The position numbers and the translations under genes are program-made. Below the pieces are notes generated by a model, which was given only the letters and a program-made list of their open reading frames with translations, was not told the origin of the DNA and ran no database searches. Below, piece after piece: positions 54,728 to 63,245 of a stretch of DNA of 64,000 nucleotides. The stretch is from Hoylesella nanceiensis DSM 19126 = JCM 15639 (lineage in GTDB: Bacteria > Bacteroidota > Bacteroidia > Bacteroidales > Bacteroidaceae), in assembly GCF_000379965.1 (NCBI RefSeq), contig NZ_KB904327.1, positions 372,001 through 436,000 on the forward strand. The letters run 5' to 3'. Each line of letters starts with the position of its first letter. The stretch's first letter is position 1.

Positions 54728-56635
54728 ATGCAGCTAACCCGTCATAAAGAGATCCTCCAAGAATATTGGGGATATACGAGTTTTAGAGGCATTCAAGAAG
54801 ATATCATCACCAGTATCTGTAACAAAAAAGATACATTAGGATTGATGCCTACAGGTGGAGGTAAATCTATTACCTTTCAAGTTCCTGCCCTATTAATGGA
54901 AGGAACATGCATTGTTATAACTCCACTCATTGCATTAATGAAAGACCAAGTGCAGAACTTGCGCAAAAAATCGATTACTGCTGTCGCCATTCATTCTGGA
55001 ATGTCTCGCCAAGAGGTTATTTCTACACTCGATAATTGCATCTTAGGGGATATAAAATTATTGTATGTATCTCCTGAACGTTTATCTTCTGACTTTTTTA
55101 AAAAGAAACTTCGACACATAAAAGTTAGCTTCATTACCGTTGACGAGGCGCATTGTATTAGTCAATGGGGATATGACTTCCGCCCTTCTTACTTGAATAT
55201 TGCAGAAATTCGCCAACTAATACCCAACACCCCGATACTTGCTTTAACAGCAACTGCTCCCCCATTGGTTATTAAAGACATTCAACAGCAACTGCATTTT
55301 AAAGAAGAAAATATCTTTAAAATGAGCTTTGAGCGAAAGAACTTGGCATATATTGTTCGGGAAACAAATGGTAAAGAAGAGGAACTTATGCATATTCTCA
55401 ACTCTGTTAGCGGAAGTGCTGTGGTGTATGTTAGAAGTCGTTTGAGAGCAAAAGAAGTTTCGGAGCTACTCAATGAGAACGGGATACATAGTACTTTCTA
55501 TCATGCTGGACTAGAACACAGTGTGAAAGACAAGCATCAAGCAGCCTGGCAAAATAGCGAAGTGCGTGTAATGGTTGCCACAAATGCTTTTGGAATGGGA
55601 ATAGATAAAAGCGATGTGCGATTGGTTATACACATTGATTGTCCCGATTCTATCGAAGCTTACTTTCAAGAAGCAGGTAGAGCAGGTAGAGATGGCAATA
55701 AAGCATGGGCTGTTTTATTATATAATGATAGCGATGAGCGTAAACTAAATAAACGTATTGCAACATCTTTCCCTGAAAAAGACTATATAAAACAGGTCTA
55801 TGCACATTTGGCTTACTTCTTTCAAGTGGCCTATGGAACAGGAAGAGGACGTACTTTTGCTTTCGACATCGATAAGTTCTGTAGAGTATTTAAGCATTTT
55901 CCTGTTCAACTACAATCTGCTCTTACCATTCTGATGAGAGCTGGTTACATTGAATTTGAGCATGAGCCTGATGCCTCATCTCGTGCTATCTTCTTACTAC
56001 AACGCAACGACTTATATCTACTTCAAGGCCTTTCACCCAAAGAAGATCTTGTAATTACCACCTTATTAAGGTTATATGGTGGTTTATTTATCGATTATGT
56101 TTATATCGATGAAGATCTTATTTCTGAGCGTTCAGGCTTGACTCGTAAAGAGATATATCTGTTATTAAAAGGCTTAAGTCAACGACATATCCTACATTAT
56201 ATCCCTCAAAAGAAGATGCCTTACATCACTTTTCTTTGTGAAAGAGCTGATCCTAACAGACTTATCATATCTCCTGATGTATATGAAAGAAGAAAAGAGC
56301 AATTTAGTTTGCGCATAAAATCGGTAATTACCTACGCTAAATATCATGATGTTTGCCGTAGTAGACAACTCCTTCGCTATTTTGGTGAAGAGCGTTCGCA
56401 CGATTGTAAGCAGTGTGATGTATGCCTTGAACATAGTGAAGACCCTAACTTTAAAACCTCAGTAGATAAGGCTATAGCAGCAATTAAAGAGCTTTTAAGC
56501 GATGGTAACGAGCATATTATAACCGATTTATATAAGATAAATATACCAGAAAGATATCTTTTTGAAGCTCTGACTTATCTATCTAATGAGGAATGGCTCA
56601 CCTCTATTGATGGATACATCAAGAAAAATGATTAA
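54728..56635 (+). CDS. recQ: ATP-dependent DNA helicase RecQ, HRDC-less
   Basis: A 635-residue 3'-5' helicase. Motifs: GLMPTGGGKSITFQVPALL (Walker A), FITVDEAHCISQWGYDFRP (DEAH plus RecQ aromatic loop), LALTATAPP, VATNAFGMGIDKSDVRLVIH and QEAGRAGRDG. The RQC region has a zinc cysteine set (DVCRSRQLLRYFGE, HDCKQCDVCLEH) and a winged helix. The protein ends about residue 630, with no room for the HRDC domain found in E. coli RecQ. It pairs with recJ in one transcript. Confidence 0.95.
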   Translation: MQLTRHKEILQEYWGYTSFRGIQEDIITSICNKKDTLGLMPTGGGKSITFQVPALLMEGTCIVITPLIALMKDQVQNLRKKSITAVAIHSGMSRQEVISTLDNCILGDIKLLYVSPERLSSDFFKKKLRHIKVSFITVDEAHCISQWGYDFRPSYLNIAEIRQLIPNTPILALTATAPPLVIKDIQQQLHFKEENIFKMSFERKNLAYIVRETNGKEEELMHILNSVSGSAVVYVRSRLRAKEVSELLNENGIHSTFYHAGLEHSVKDKHQAAWQNSEVRVMVATNAFGMGIDKSDVRLVIHIDCPDSIEAYFQEAGRAGRDGNKAWAVLLYNDSDERKLNKRIATSFPEKDYIKQVYAHLAYFFQVAYGTGRGRTFAFDIDKFCRVFKHFPVQLQSALTILMRAGYIEFEHEPDASSRAIFLLQRNDLYLLQGLSPKEDLVITTLLRLYGGLFIDYVYIDEDLISERSGLTRKEIYLLLKGLSQRHILHYIPQKKMPYITFLCERADPNRLIISPDVYERRKEQFSLRIKSVITYAKYHDVCRSRQLLRYFGEERSHDCKQCDVCLEHSEDPNFKTSVDKAIAAIKELLSDGNEHIITDLYKINIPERYLFEALTYLSNEEWLTSIDGYIKKND

Positions 56636-56669
56636 ACATGTAGCTTAACTATTTATATCTTGCAATGAC

Positions 56670-57572
56670 ATGAAGAAAGAGTTATCAATACTTATACCTA
56701 CAAAAGATTATGTTTGCACTCGCCTTATCAAAGAGTTGGTGAAGCAAGCAATGGCTATTCAAGATCTTAGCTTTGAGGTTATTGTTGCCGATGATGGCTC
56801 TGATGTTCAAGAAACGATTGAAGAAAACAAAGCAATTAATCAATTCCCACATTGCAAGTATATCATTAGAGAAACTAATATTGGGCGCTCTGCTATTCGA
56901 AACTTTTTGGCTTCGCAAGCCACATACCCTTATTTGCTATTCTTAGATAGTGACGTTTATTTACCTACCTCATTATTTTTACAACAATATATTGATGTTA
57001 TGGATTCTGCTTCAGTTATTTATGGAGGCATAATTAACGACAACGACAGAAGTAAATGGAAAGGAAATCTACGTTATAAATACGAAAAAGATAGTGAAAA
57101 TAAGCACGATTTAAAACATAGACAGGCTTCTCCTTATCGCTCTTTCTGCACTCCTAACTTTTTAATTAATAAAGAAGTAATGCTTAATCACCCTTTTGAT
57201 GAAAGCATAAAAGCTTATGGTTATGAAGATGTTATATTGGGAAGAACTTTAGAGCAGCATGGTATTACAATAAAACACATCGACAACCCTATTCTAATCT
57301 GCAAATTCGAAGACAATAAAGCCTATCTAAATAAGATAAAAACGGCTCTTACTACCTTGTTTTATATTCAAGATAAGGTGCAAAATCACTCTCAACTAGT
57401 GGTTGCTATGCATTTAATTAAAAGGCTACATCTCACGAATTGGGTAAGTAATGCTTTCCTATTAGCACAAAATAAGCTAGAAAAGCAACTTATTTATAGC
57501 AAGAATCCGTCCTTATTTTTATTGAAACTATACAAGATTGGCTTTTTTATTTCAATTCAAAAACACCAGTAG
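56670..57572 (+). CDS. Family 2 glycosyltransferase
   Basis: A 300-residue cytosolic GT-A enzyme. It starts KELSILIPTKDYVCTRLIKEL, with the nucleotide-binding IVADDGSD, the metal motif LFLDSDVYLP (DSD) and the acceptor region CTPNFLINKEVMLNHPFDESIKAYGYEDVILGRTLEQHG (ED motif). It adds a sugar to a glycan of unknown kind. It follows recQ by 34 bp and its last 26 bases overlap the convergent MBL gene. No other glycan gene is adjacent. Confidence 0.88.
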   Translation: MKKELSILIPTKDYVCTRLIKELVKQAMAIQDLSFEVIVADDGSDVQETIEENKAINQFPHCKYIIRETNIGRSAIRNFLASQATYPYLLFLDSDVYLPTSLFLQQYIDVMDSASVIYGGIINDNDRSKWKGNLRYKYEKDSENKHDLKHRQASPYRSFCTPNFLINKEVMLNHPFDESIKAYGYEDVILGRTLEQHGITIKHIDNPILICKFEDNKAYLNKIKTALTTLFYIQDKVQNHSQLVVAMHLIKRLHLTNWVSNAFLLAQNKLEKQLIYSKNPSLFLLKLYKIGFFISIQKHQ

Positions 57573-58350
57573 GTCGTTTTCTTTCCAGCGTTTCTATTTT
57601 GAAAGAAGGATTCTTATAGAACGCCGTGTCAGCAATACTTTCCTTAATATCGCTAAGAGCAATCTCTGGCTGGTTATTATCTTCGCTCAAGTGACATAAC
57701 CAAACACGTCGTAAATCGACTGTTCCATAAGTTGCAAGTAGCTGTCCACAATCTTTATTTGATAAGTGTCCATGTGACGAAAGAATACGCTCTTTAAGAC
57801 GTTGAGGATACTTTCCGCTTAATAATAAATTGATATCGTGATTGGCTTCTATCACTAAATAGTTTGCATTTGCAACGATATTAGCAATGTCTGGCGTAAC
57901 ACATCCTATATCAGTAATAAGTCCTAGTGATACATTTTCATACTTTATGAGATAACCATTGTTATCCATACTATCGTGAGGAACGTGACATGATTGGATA
58001 GTAAATGAACCAATACTAAACGTTGAACCTGTTTCTATAATAGAGATATTATCTTCTGGAACTTTCTTTCTTACACAAAAGTTCTTCATAATACCAATAT
58101 GTACGGGTTTTGTTGACCATACTTTTGCCTCGGTTTCAATGCTTAAGGCACCAACAGCCTTGACATGGTCGGCATGATCATGTGTTATTAGAATATTATT
58201 GATTTGTGAGAGCTTTAAACCATACTCTCTAAAATACTTCTTTATCGTACGAACTCCGACCCCTGCATCAATCAATAGGCCCTCATTCTCAGTATAAAGG
58301 AAATAACAATTACCGCTACTTCCGCTACCCCACGATACAAAATTCAACAT
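57547..58350 (-). CDS. MBL-fold metallo-hydrolase (YycJ/WalJ-like)
   Basis: A 267-residue hydrolase. It begins LNFVSWGSGSSGNCYFLYTE, typical of the YycJ group, followed by LIDAGVGVRTI and the metal motif ILITHDHADHVKAVG (HxHxDH). Further metal histidines are in SCHVPHDSM and HDINLLL, and the C-terminus has SSHGHLSNKDCG. Members have been proposed to be 5'-exonucleases or repair-linked; the substrate is not settled. Its 3' end overlaps the convergent glycosyltransferase by 26 bp. A -7-like TAATTTTG lies 22 bases upstream of its start. Confidence 0.9.
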   Translation of the reverse strand: MLNFVSWGSGSSGNCYFLYTENEGLLIDAGVGVRTIKKYFREYGLKLSQINNILITHDHADHVKAVGALSIETEAKVWSTKPVHIGIMKNFCVRKKVPEDNISIIETGSTFSIGSFTIQSCHVPHDSMDNNGYLIKYENVSLGLITDIGCVTPDIANIVANANYLVIEANHDINLLLSGKYPQRLKERILSSHGHLSNKDCGQLLATYGTVDLRRVWLCHLSEDNNQPEIALSDIKESIADTAFYKNPSFKIETLERKRPTGVFELK

Positions 58351-58411
58351 TTATAGTCCTCTCTTTTCGTACAAAATTATAAAAAAGTAATGACATTAGA
58401 GAACTTTTTCC

Positions 58412-58419
58412 TATTTTTG
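58412..58419 (+). promoter_or_regulatory. Bacteroidetes -7 promoter element for the 58443 lipoprotein
   Basis: TATTTTTG matches TAnnTTTG, 23 bases before the ATG at 58443. A minus-strand -7 element (plus CAAAATTA at 58372-58379) for the MBL gene lies just upstream, so this short region holds two divergent promoters. Confidence 0.5.
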
Positions 58420-58442
58420 TAATACATTTTAAAGATACAAAT

Positions 58443-58901
58443 ATGAGAAAATATATCTTTTCTGCTACATTATTATTAGCTACAATTATAAGTTTTATAT
58501 CATCATGTCAAAGAATATCTAATTCTAATGATATGACTATTGTTGCTGATTCCTTTGCAACAAACTTCTATAATTGGAGGTTAGAAAAAGCATTTAAATA
58601 TTGCACAGCAGAATCTAAGACACAAATTAGCTATCTTGCATCCAATATTAGCGAAAAAGATATTGAGCTGATTAATAAAAGGAACGAAGATGCTAGCATC
58701 GAAATAACCAATACTGAAATGCAAGAAGGAGGAGTTAAAGCTAGAATTTCGATGAAGATATATAACTCTTTTAAAATGAAAGATATAAATAGTGATGTAC
58801 AACTCAATAAGGAAAGAGATGTAACTATCAACCTTATCAAAACCAATGAGGGTTGGAAAGTTGACTTAACGACACTTAAAGAAACTCCAACAAAAGAATA
58901 A
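58443..58901 (+). CDS. Small lipoprotein of unknown function
   Basis: A 152-residue protein with a lipoprotein signal (FSATLLLATIISFISSC, lipobox ISSC). The mature part has an NTF2-like or DUF4878-like pattern: MTIVADSFATNFYNWRLEKAFKYCTAESKTQISYLA, then IEITNTEMQEGGVKARISMKIY and the terminal VTINLIKTNEGWKVDLTT. DUF4878 members share this shape but I cannot confirm the family. It ends 74 bp before the next gene. Confidence 0.7.
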   Translation: MRKYIFSATLLLATIISFISSCQRISNSNDMTIVADSFATNFYNWRLEKAFKYCTAESKTQISYLASNISEKDIELINKRNEDASIEITNTEMQEGGVKARISMKIYNSFKMKDINSDVQLNKERDVTINLIKTNEGWKVDLTTLKETPTKE

Positions 58902-58960
58902 AATAACATTATAAATAGAATAATTCTAATAAAAAAGGCAGATATTTAGAATTAAAATAT

Positions 58961-58968
58961 TACTTTTG
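58961..58968 (+). promoter_or_regulatory. Bacteroidetes -7 promoter element very close to the DUF3298-like lipoprotein start
   Basis: TACTTTTG matches TAnnTTTG and ends only 7 bases before the ATG at 58976. No clear -33 TTTG at the normal spacing is visible. If used, the mRNA would be leaderless or nearly so. Confidence 0.5.
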
Positions 58969-58975
58969 TAATATT

Positions 58976-59785
58976 ATGCGTGTATCTATTTTCATAACAT
59001 GTTTATTAGGTTTGGTCTTCTCTTGCAATCTTCCTAACAAAGGAATACAAGAAAAAACAGGCTTATCTATAGACAGTTTACAAGTTGACTCGACGCAAAA
59101 ACATATACTAAGGAAGGATACTTTATGGTGTTCTGTTCGAATGAACATAAAATATTTAAGTGGGAAAGGAGCATCAAAACTAAATCAACTCATTCTTTCC
59201 GATAATATATTTCCACCATTTAGCAAAAATGACTCACTTCAAAATCTTCCTTTGAAGAAACGAGTTAATTCCTTCATTCAACGTTTTTTCAATGAGTTGG
59301 TACCCAATGTGCCATCTATAAATAACGAAATTAGCACATCAGAGAATCGATATGCATATCATTATATTCTTGAAACAACAATCAATTCGTATAAGGATAA
59401 TATCATAAGTTGTGTTTATCATCATACACTAGCAATAAATGAACTAAGTGAAGACGATAAATGGACAGAGTGTAAGAACATCAATATCGTAACAAAAAAG
59501 ATACTTACATTAGAAGATATATTTGTTAGAGGATACGAATACACGCTTAATTCACTTATAGAAAAGCAACTTTTAAAACAGTTTAAAGCGAAAGATACAG
59601 ACGAATTGCTGCGACAAGATGTATCATTAACAAATGATATAAGTGCTCCAAAGAATTTCATTATCAAAGAAGATGAAATGGTTTTTATTTATAATAATGG
59701 AGAAATTACAAATACACACATTGGAGAAATAGAGATAAAAATTAAGAATAAAGACTTAAAAGAAATACTTAAAGATAGAGAATGA
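58976..59785 (+). CDS. Lipoprotein with DUF3298-like domain
   Basis: A 269-residue lipoprotein (signal ITCLLGLVFSC). The mature part has the RsiV/DUF3298 plan: strands such as LWCSVRMNIKYLSG, an inner helix, the segment NIISCVYHHTLAINELSED, then NIVTKKILTLEDIFVRGYEYTLNSLIEKQL, and EDEMVFIYNNGEI near the end. RsiV-type domains bind lysozyme in other bacteria; whether this one does is not known. Its stop overlaps the rsmG start (ATGA). Confidence 0.75.
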   Translation: MRVSIFITCLLGLVFSCNLPNKGIQEKTGLSIDSLQVDSTQKHILRKDTLWCSVRMNIKYLSGKGASKLNQLILSDNIFPPFSKNDSLQNLPLKKRVNSFIQRFFNELVPNVPSINNEISTSENRYAYHYILETTINSYKDNIISCVYHHTLAINELSEDDKWTECKNINIVTKKILTLEDIFVRGYEYTLNSLIEKQLLKQFKAKDTDELLRQDVSLTNDISAPKNFIIKEDEMVFIYNNGEITNTHIGEIEIKIKNKDLKEILKDRE

Positions 59786-60402
59786 ACGAGATTTTAGAAT
59801 ATTTTCCACACCTAACAGACAAGCAAATAGAGCAATTTAAGGCTCTACAAGCTTTGTATGAAGATTGGAACCAAAAGATAAATGTAATATCAAGAAAAGA
59901 CATTTCCAATCTATATTCACACCATGTACTCCACTCTTTAGCCATTGCAAAGGCTATAAACTTTAAAGATGGAACTACAATTATGGACTTTGGGACAGGC
60001 GGAGGCTTTCCTGGTATCCCTTTAGCAATTATGTTTCCAAACTGTAAATTTAAGCTTATAGATGGAACAGGTAAAAAGATTATGGTGGCAAATGAAGTTA
60101 TTAAAGCCATTGGTCTTACCAATGTGGTCGCTGAACACATCCGTGGTGAAGAAGAAAAAGGAAAATATAACTTTATAGTTAGTCGTGCAGTAATGCCTCT
60201 CCCCGACTTAATTAAGATTGTTAAGAAGAACATATCAAAAGAACAAAACAATGCTTTACCCAATGGAGTGATTGTTTTAAAGGGAGGAAATACTGAAGAT
60301 GAGATTCATGAACATAAGAAACTTGCCGAAATAACACCTCTATCTAATTGGTTTAAAGATGATTGGTTTAAAGAAAAATCATTAATATACATACCTCTAT
60401 GA
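59782..60402 (+). CDS. rsmG: 16S rRNA (guanine527-N7)-methyltransferase
   Basis: A 206-residue Rossmann-fold methyltransferase (GidB). The N-terminal segment (YFPHLTDKQIEQFKALQALYEDWNQKINVISRKD) is the family signature. The SAM loop is IMDFGTGGGFPGIPLAIMFPN, followed by LIDGTGKKIMVANEVI and VSRAVMPLPDLI. It methylates G527 of 16S rRNA. Start and stop both overlap neighbours by four bases (ATGA), so it is tightly coupled to the lipoprotein and MBL genes. Confidence 0.95.
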   Translation: MNEILEYFPHLTDKQIEQFKALQALYEDWNQKINVISRKDISNLYSHHVLHSLAIAKAINFKDGTTIMDFGTGGGFPGIPLAIMFPNCKFKLIDGTGKKIMVANEVIKAIGLTNVVAEHIRGEEEKGKYNFIVSRAVMPLPDLIKIVKKNISKEQNNALPNGVIVLKGGNTEDEIHEHKKLAEITPLSNWFKDDWFKEKSLIYIPL

Positions 60403-61043
60403 TAAATGTTCAAGTGTTTACTTGTAATATGTTACAAGAGAATTGTTTCATTATTAGCGATGAAACAAAAGAATGTGCAATTATAGATTGTGGCGCTTTT
60501 TATCAAGAAGAGCGTGATATGATTTTTGATTATATCAAAAAGAATCAATTAAAACCCAAACATTTGCTTGCTACTCATGGTCATCTTGATCACAACTTTG
60601 GCAATAGTTACATGCAAAAAGAATTTGGACTCACTCCCAAAGTACACCATAAAGACAAGTTCTTAATGGAAAGTATAAAGCAACAAGCACAGCTATTACT
60701 GGGTTTAGATTTAACAGAAGAGCAACCAAAAGATATTGATTATCTAACAAAAGATGATATCATTGAATTTGGTAATCAGCGTTTTACAATAATAGAAACA
60801 CCAGGTCACACTCCAGGAAGTGTATTCTTCTATAATGAAAAAGAGCATATTGCTTTCTCAGGAGATACTATTTTCAAGCGTTCTATCGGTAGAACAGACC
60901 TAGAAGGAGGATCGATGTTTCAGATGATACAAACACTTAGATTTGTATCTCAACTTCCTGATAAAACAATTCTATATCCCGGACATGGTGAAAGCACAAC
61001 TATTGGAGACGAATTAAGTAGCAATCCATACATAGATCGATAG
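60399..61043 (+). CDS. MBL-fold hydrolase, glyoxalase II-like
   Basis: A 214-residue cytosolic hydrolase. Motifs: CAIIDCGAF, LLATHGHLDHNFGN (HxHxDH), IIETPGHTPGSVFFY, IAFSGDTIFKRSIGRTDLEGG and YPGHGESTTIGDE. It belongs to the YcbL-like glyoxalase II-related group, with all metal ligands kept. The substrate is probably a thioester of small size but is not certain. It overlaps rsmG by four bases and ends 19 bp before ruvC. Confidence 0.92.
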   Translation: MINVQVFTCNMLQENCFIISDETKECAIIDCGAFYQEERDMIFDYIKKNQLKPKHLLATHGHLDHNFGNSYMQKEFGLTPKVHHKDKFLMESIKQQAQLLLGLDLTEEQPKDIDYLTKDDIIEFGNQRFTIIETPGHTPGSVFFYNEKEHIAFSGDTIFKRSIGRTDLEGGSMFQMIQTLRFVSQLPDKTILYPGHGESTTIGDELSSNPYIDR

Positions 61044-61062
61044 CTTTTGAAGGATAATAGCA

Positions 61063-61641
61063 ATGGTTTTACAACGTATTGATAATGAAAGAATTATCTT
61101 AGGTATTGACCCTGGAACAAATATAATGGGTTATGGCGTTATAAAAGTAATATCTAATAAAGCAGAAATGGTTGCAATGGGTATTATAGATATGCGCAAA
61201 ATGACAGACCCTTATTTGAGATTAGGTAATATTTTTCAACGAGTTAAAGGAATAATAGAGGAATATCTTCCCGACGAAATGGCTATCGAAGCTCCCTTCT
61301 TTGGTAAGAATATTCAATCAATGTTAAAACTTGGAAGAGCTCAAGGAGTTGCAATTGCAGCAGCAATTAATCACGATATTCCAATATTTGAATATGCTCC
61401 TCTGAAGATAAAGATGGCGATTACAGGACAAGGGCAAGCAAGTAAAGAGCAAGTTGCAGATATGTTACTTCGCTTATTAAAGTTAGATAAAGATAATTTA
61501 CCTAAGTTCATGGACGCAACAGATGCACTGGGAGTTGCCTATTGCCATTATCTACAAACGGGAAGACCTGTTAACAACGTCTCGTATAAAGGCTGGAAAG
61601 ATTTTATAAACAAGAATAAAGAAAGAATAAACAGTAAATAA
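61063..61641 (+). CDS. ruvC: Crossover junction endodeoxyribonuclease RuvC
   Basis: A 192-residue Holliday-junction resolvase with all four acidic catalytic residues: D in ILGIDPGTNIMGYG, E in EMAIEAPFFGKN, and D pair in FMDATDALGVAYCHY. The QSMLKLGRAQGVAIAAA helix is typical. Cleaves Holliday junctions, normally with RuvAB (not in this window). It sits in the operon after rsmG and the MBL gene. Confidence 0.95.
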   Translation: MVLQRIDNERIILGIDPGTNIMGYGVIKVISNKAEMVAMGIIDMRKMTDPYLRLGNIFQRVKGIIEEYLPDEMAIEAPFFGKNIQSMLKLGRAQGVAIAAAINHDIPIFEYAPLKIKMAITGQGQASKEQVADMLLRLLKLDKDNLPKFMDATDALGVAYCHYLQTGRPVNNVSYKGWKDFINKNKERINSK

Positions 61642-61657
61642 CAAAACAAGAAGAATT

Positions 61658-62128
61658 ATGAAAAAAATGCTTTTCGCATTGGCTTTATGCCTTTGCTCAT
61701 CAGTAACTATTCAGGCACAAGAGATCTTTAAAGAGGTACAAAGCCTCATGCAGAAGAATGAAGCAATTAAAAATAATAAGTCAAAGAATCTTGAAACAAG
61801 AAAAATTGCTACATTTAAGTCAGACGCTTTGTATTATTTAATTATGAAAGCAGGCTCTACTGAGGGTTTTACAGAACACGAATTGGGCGAACAAGCTAAT
61901 GCAATGATAGAGTTTGTAAACCTATATGTAAAGAGCTTAGCAAACAATGCAAAGAAGGGTAACCAAGAAGTTATCAAAGCAAAATATAAGAACGCAAGTA
62001 TAAAGAACTCACGTTTCAACGATATGGATAAAGAAATTACCTACGCATACGTAGATAATTCAAATTATATCACTAACTTTTCGTTAGATACAGACTGGGT
62101 TAAAGCATTGGCAGAGGTTAAGAAATAG
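61658..62128 (+). CDS. Small exported protein of unknown function
   Basis: A 156-residue protein with a signal peptide (KKMLFALALCLCSSVTIQAQ) and a helical, lysine- and asparagine-rich mature part (EVQSLMQKNEAIKNNKSKNLETRKIATFKSDAL is one long helix). I recognise no domain. It is 16 bp past ruvC, with AAGAAGAA before the ATG as ribosome site. Its last 11 bases overlap the convergent membrane gene. Confidence 0.75.
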   Translation: MKKMLFALALCLCSSVTIQAQEIFKEVQSLMQKNEAIKNNKSKNLETRKIATFKSDALYYLIMKAGSTEGFTEHELGEQANAMIEFVNLYVKSLANNAKKGNQEVIKAKYKNASIKNSRFNDMDKEITYAYVDNSNYITNFSLDTDWVKALAEVKK

Positions 62129-63245
62129 CATATTGGTAGTAGTACCAATATGTATTTCCAAATACTTCTTTTAACTTATTCTTACGGGTTATGCCATTAG
62201 AATATTGTTTTTCTAACTTCGCATAATCTTGGTAATCGGCTTCCATAACATTGTCATGATACTCAATTACAGGTGTAGTATGAGTATGAGTGTATAACAA
62301 TAATGCCTCACGATAATGTTTTGGAAGCTTATTATCTATAGTATAATACCGTGAAATTGTTCTCACAAAATCATCTAAACGCTTATCTAACAAATAAGCA
62401 CACAACAAATAATCCACGTATTGCTTATTCTTTACCTGCAATTCATCAAGCCTTTGGAAATATTTTAAAGCCGACATTTTATGCTTTGCACGCACTTTCA
62501 TATCGTCTTCTACAAATGTTTGTGGTAAAAGTAAACACGAATTAGAATCCGTTGGTAACAAAGCTGAAGAACCACCGACTATATTATAGGTGAATAATTT
62601 CTCGCCTAATAGATGTTTTTTGTTGAGTGTAAAGGCACGAAGTATTGTTAATGAGGAATCGGCAACCGATGACTTCTCCCCTACTTTTATTGCTAAATCA
62701 TAGTTTTTATCAAGTATATATCTCTCAGTTCTTAATCTATAATGAAATTTTTCATCATTATTTCCTATCATAGAAATCGAAAAGAACAATACGATAAGAT
62801 ACATAAGATGGAAAAGTAGTGTATCTACAAAGTTCGATGTATAGCGATCATTCGATTGTTTTACAATGCCTTTTAGCCAATAAATCACCAAACCATATAG
62901 TATCAAGCCAATAATTAAAAGATAAAAGTTAAACGACACATGCTCATCTACATCGCATAAGAATGCAATAAACAATGATGGTAGATAAAAAGCGATGAAT
63001 CGAAACCGTCTAATAACTTTAGAAAATGATTGTTGCAACAATACTATTATATAAGAAATCACAGTAATGATAATCCCACCAACCAGCGAATTGTAGTGGG
63101 TTTTACCATTAGAAAGGACATGCTGCACATAAGTTAATGTATCCGATTGATAATAATACAGATACAAAAAGATAAATGCAACAAAAATAAGTGTACTGAA
63201 ATGTCGGGCGAACTGCCTTGTATTGATTTTCAATAAATATGCCAT
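62118..63245 (-). CDS. Polytopic membrane protein, possibly DUF6057
   Basis: A 375-residue protein. The first 165 residues contain five hydrophobic helices (TLIFVAFIFLYLYYY, NSLVGGIIITVISYIIVLL, FIAFYLPSLFIAFLC, FYLLIIGLILYGLVIYWL, LLFHLMYLIVLFFSISMI), followed by a mostly soluble helical C-terminal part with TPR-like spacing (RYILDKNYDLAIKVGEKS, LTILRAFTLNKKHLL). The pattern with YVQHVLSNGKTHYNSLVGG reminds me of Bacteroidetes DUF6057, but I could not check this. It starts immediately after the branching-enzyme stop, so it is in the same transcript. Confidence 0.75.
   Translation of the reverse strand: MAYLLKINTRQFARHFSTLIFVAFIFLYLYYYQSDTLTYVQHVLSNGKTHYNSLVGGIIITVISYIIVLLQQSFSKVIRRFRFIAFYLPSLFIAFLCDVDEHVSFNFYLLIIGLILYGLVIYWLKGIVKQSNDRYTSNFVDTLLFHLMYLIVLFFSISMIGNNDEKFHYRLRTERYILDKNYDLAIKVGEKSSVADSSLTILRAFTLNKKHLLGEKLFTYNIVGGSSALLPTDSNSCLLLPQTFVEDDMKVRAKHKMSALKYFQRLDELQVKNKQYVDYLLCAYLLDKRLDDFVRTISRYYTIDNKLPKHYREALLLYTHTHTTPVIEYHDNVMEADYQDYAKLEKQYSNGITRKNKLKEVFGNTYWYYYQYAIS

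Noticed and set aside
59769-60263. 164-codon open frame on the minus strand
   Set aside because: It is antisense to rsmG, which has all family motifs; long shadow frames are expected in such AT-rich codon usage.
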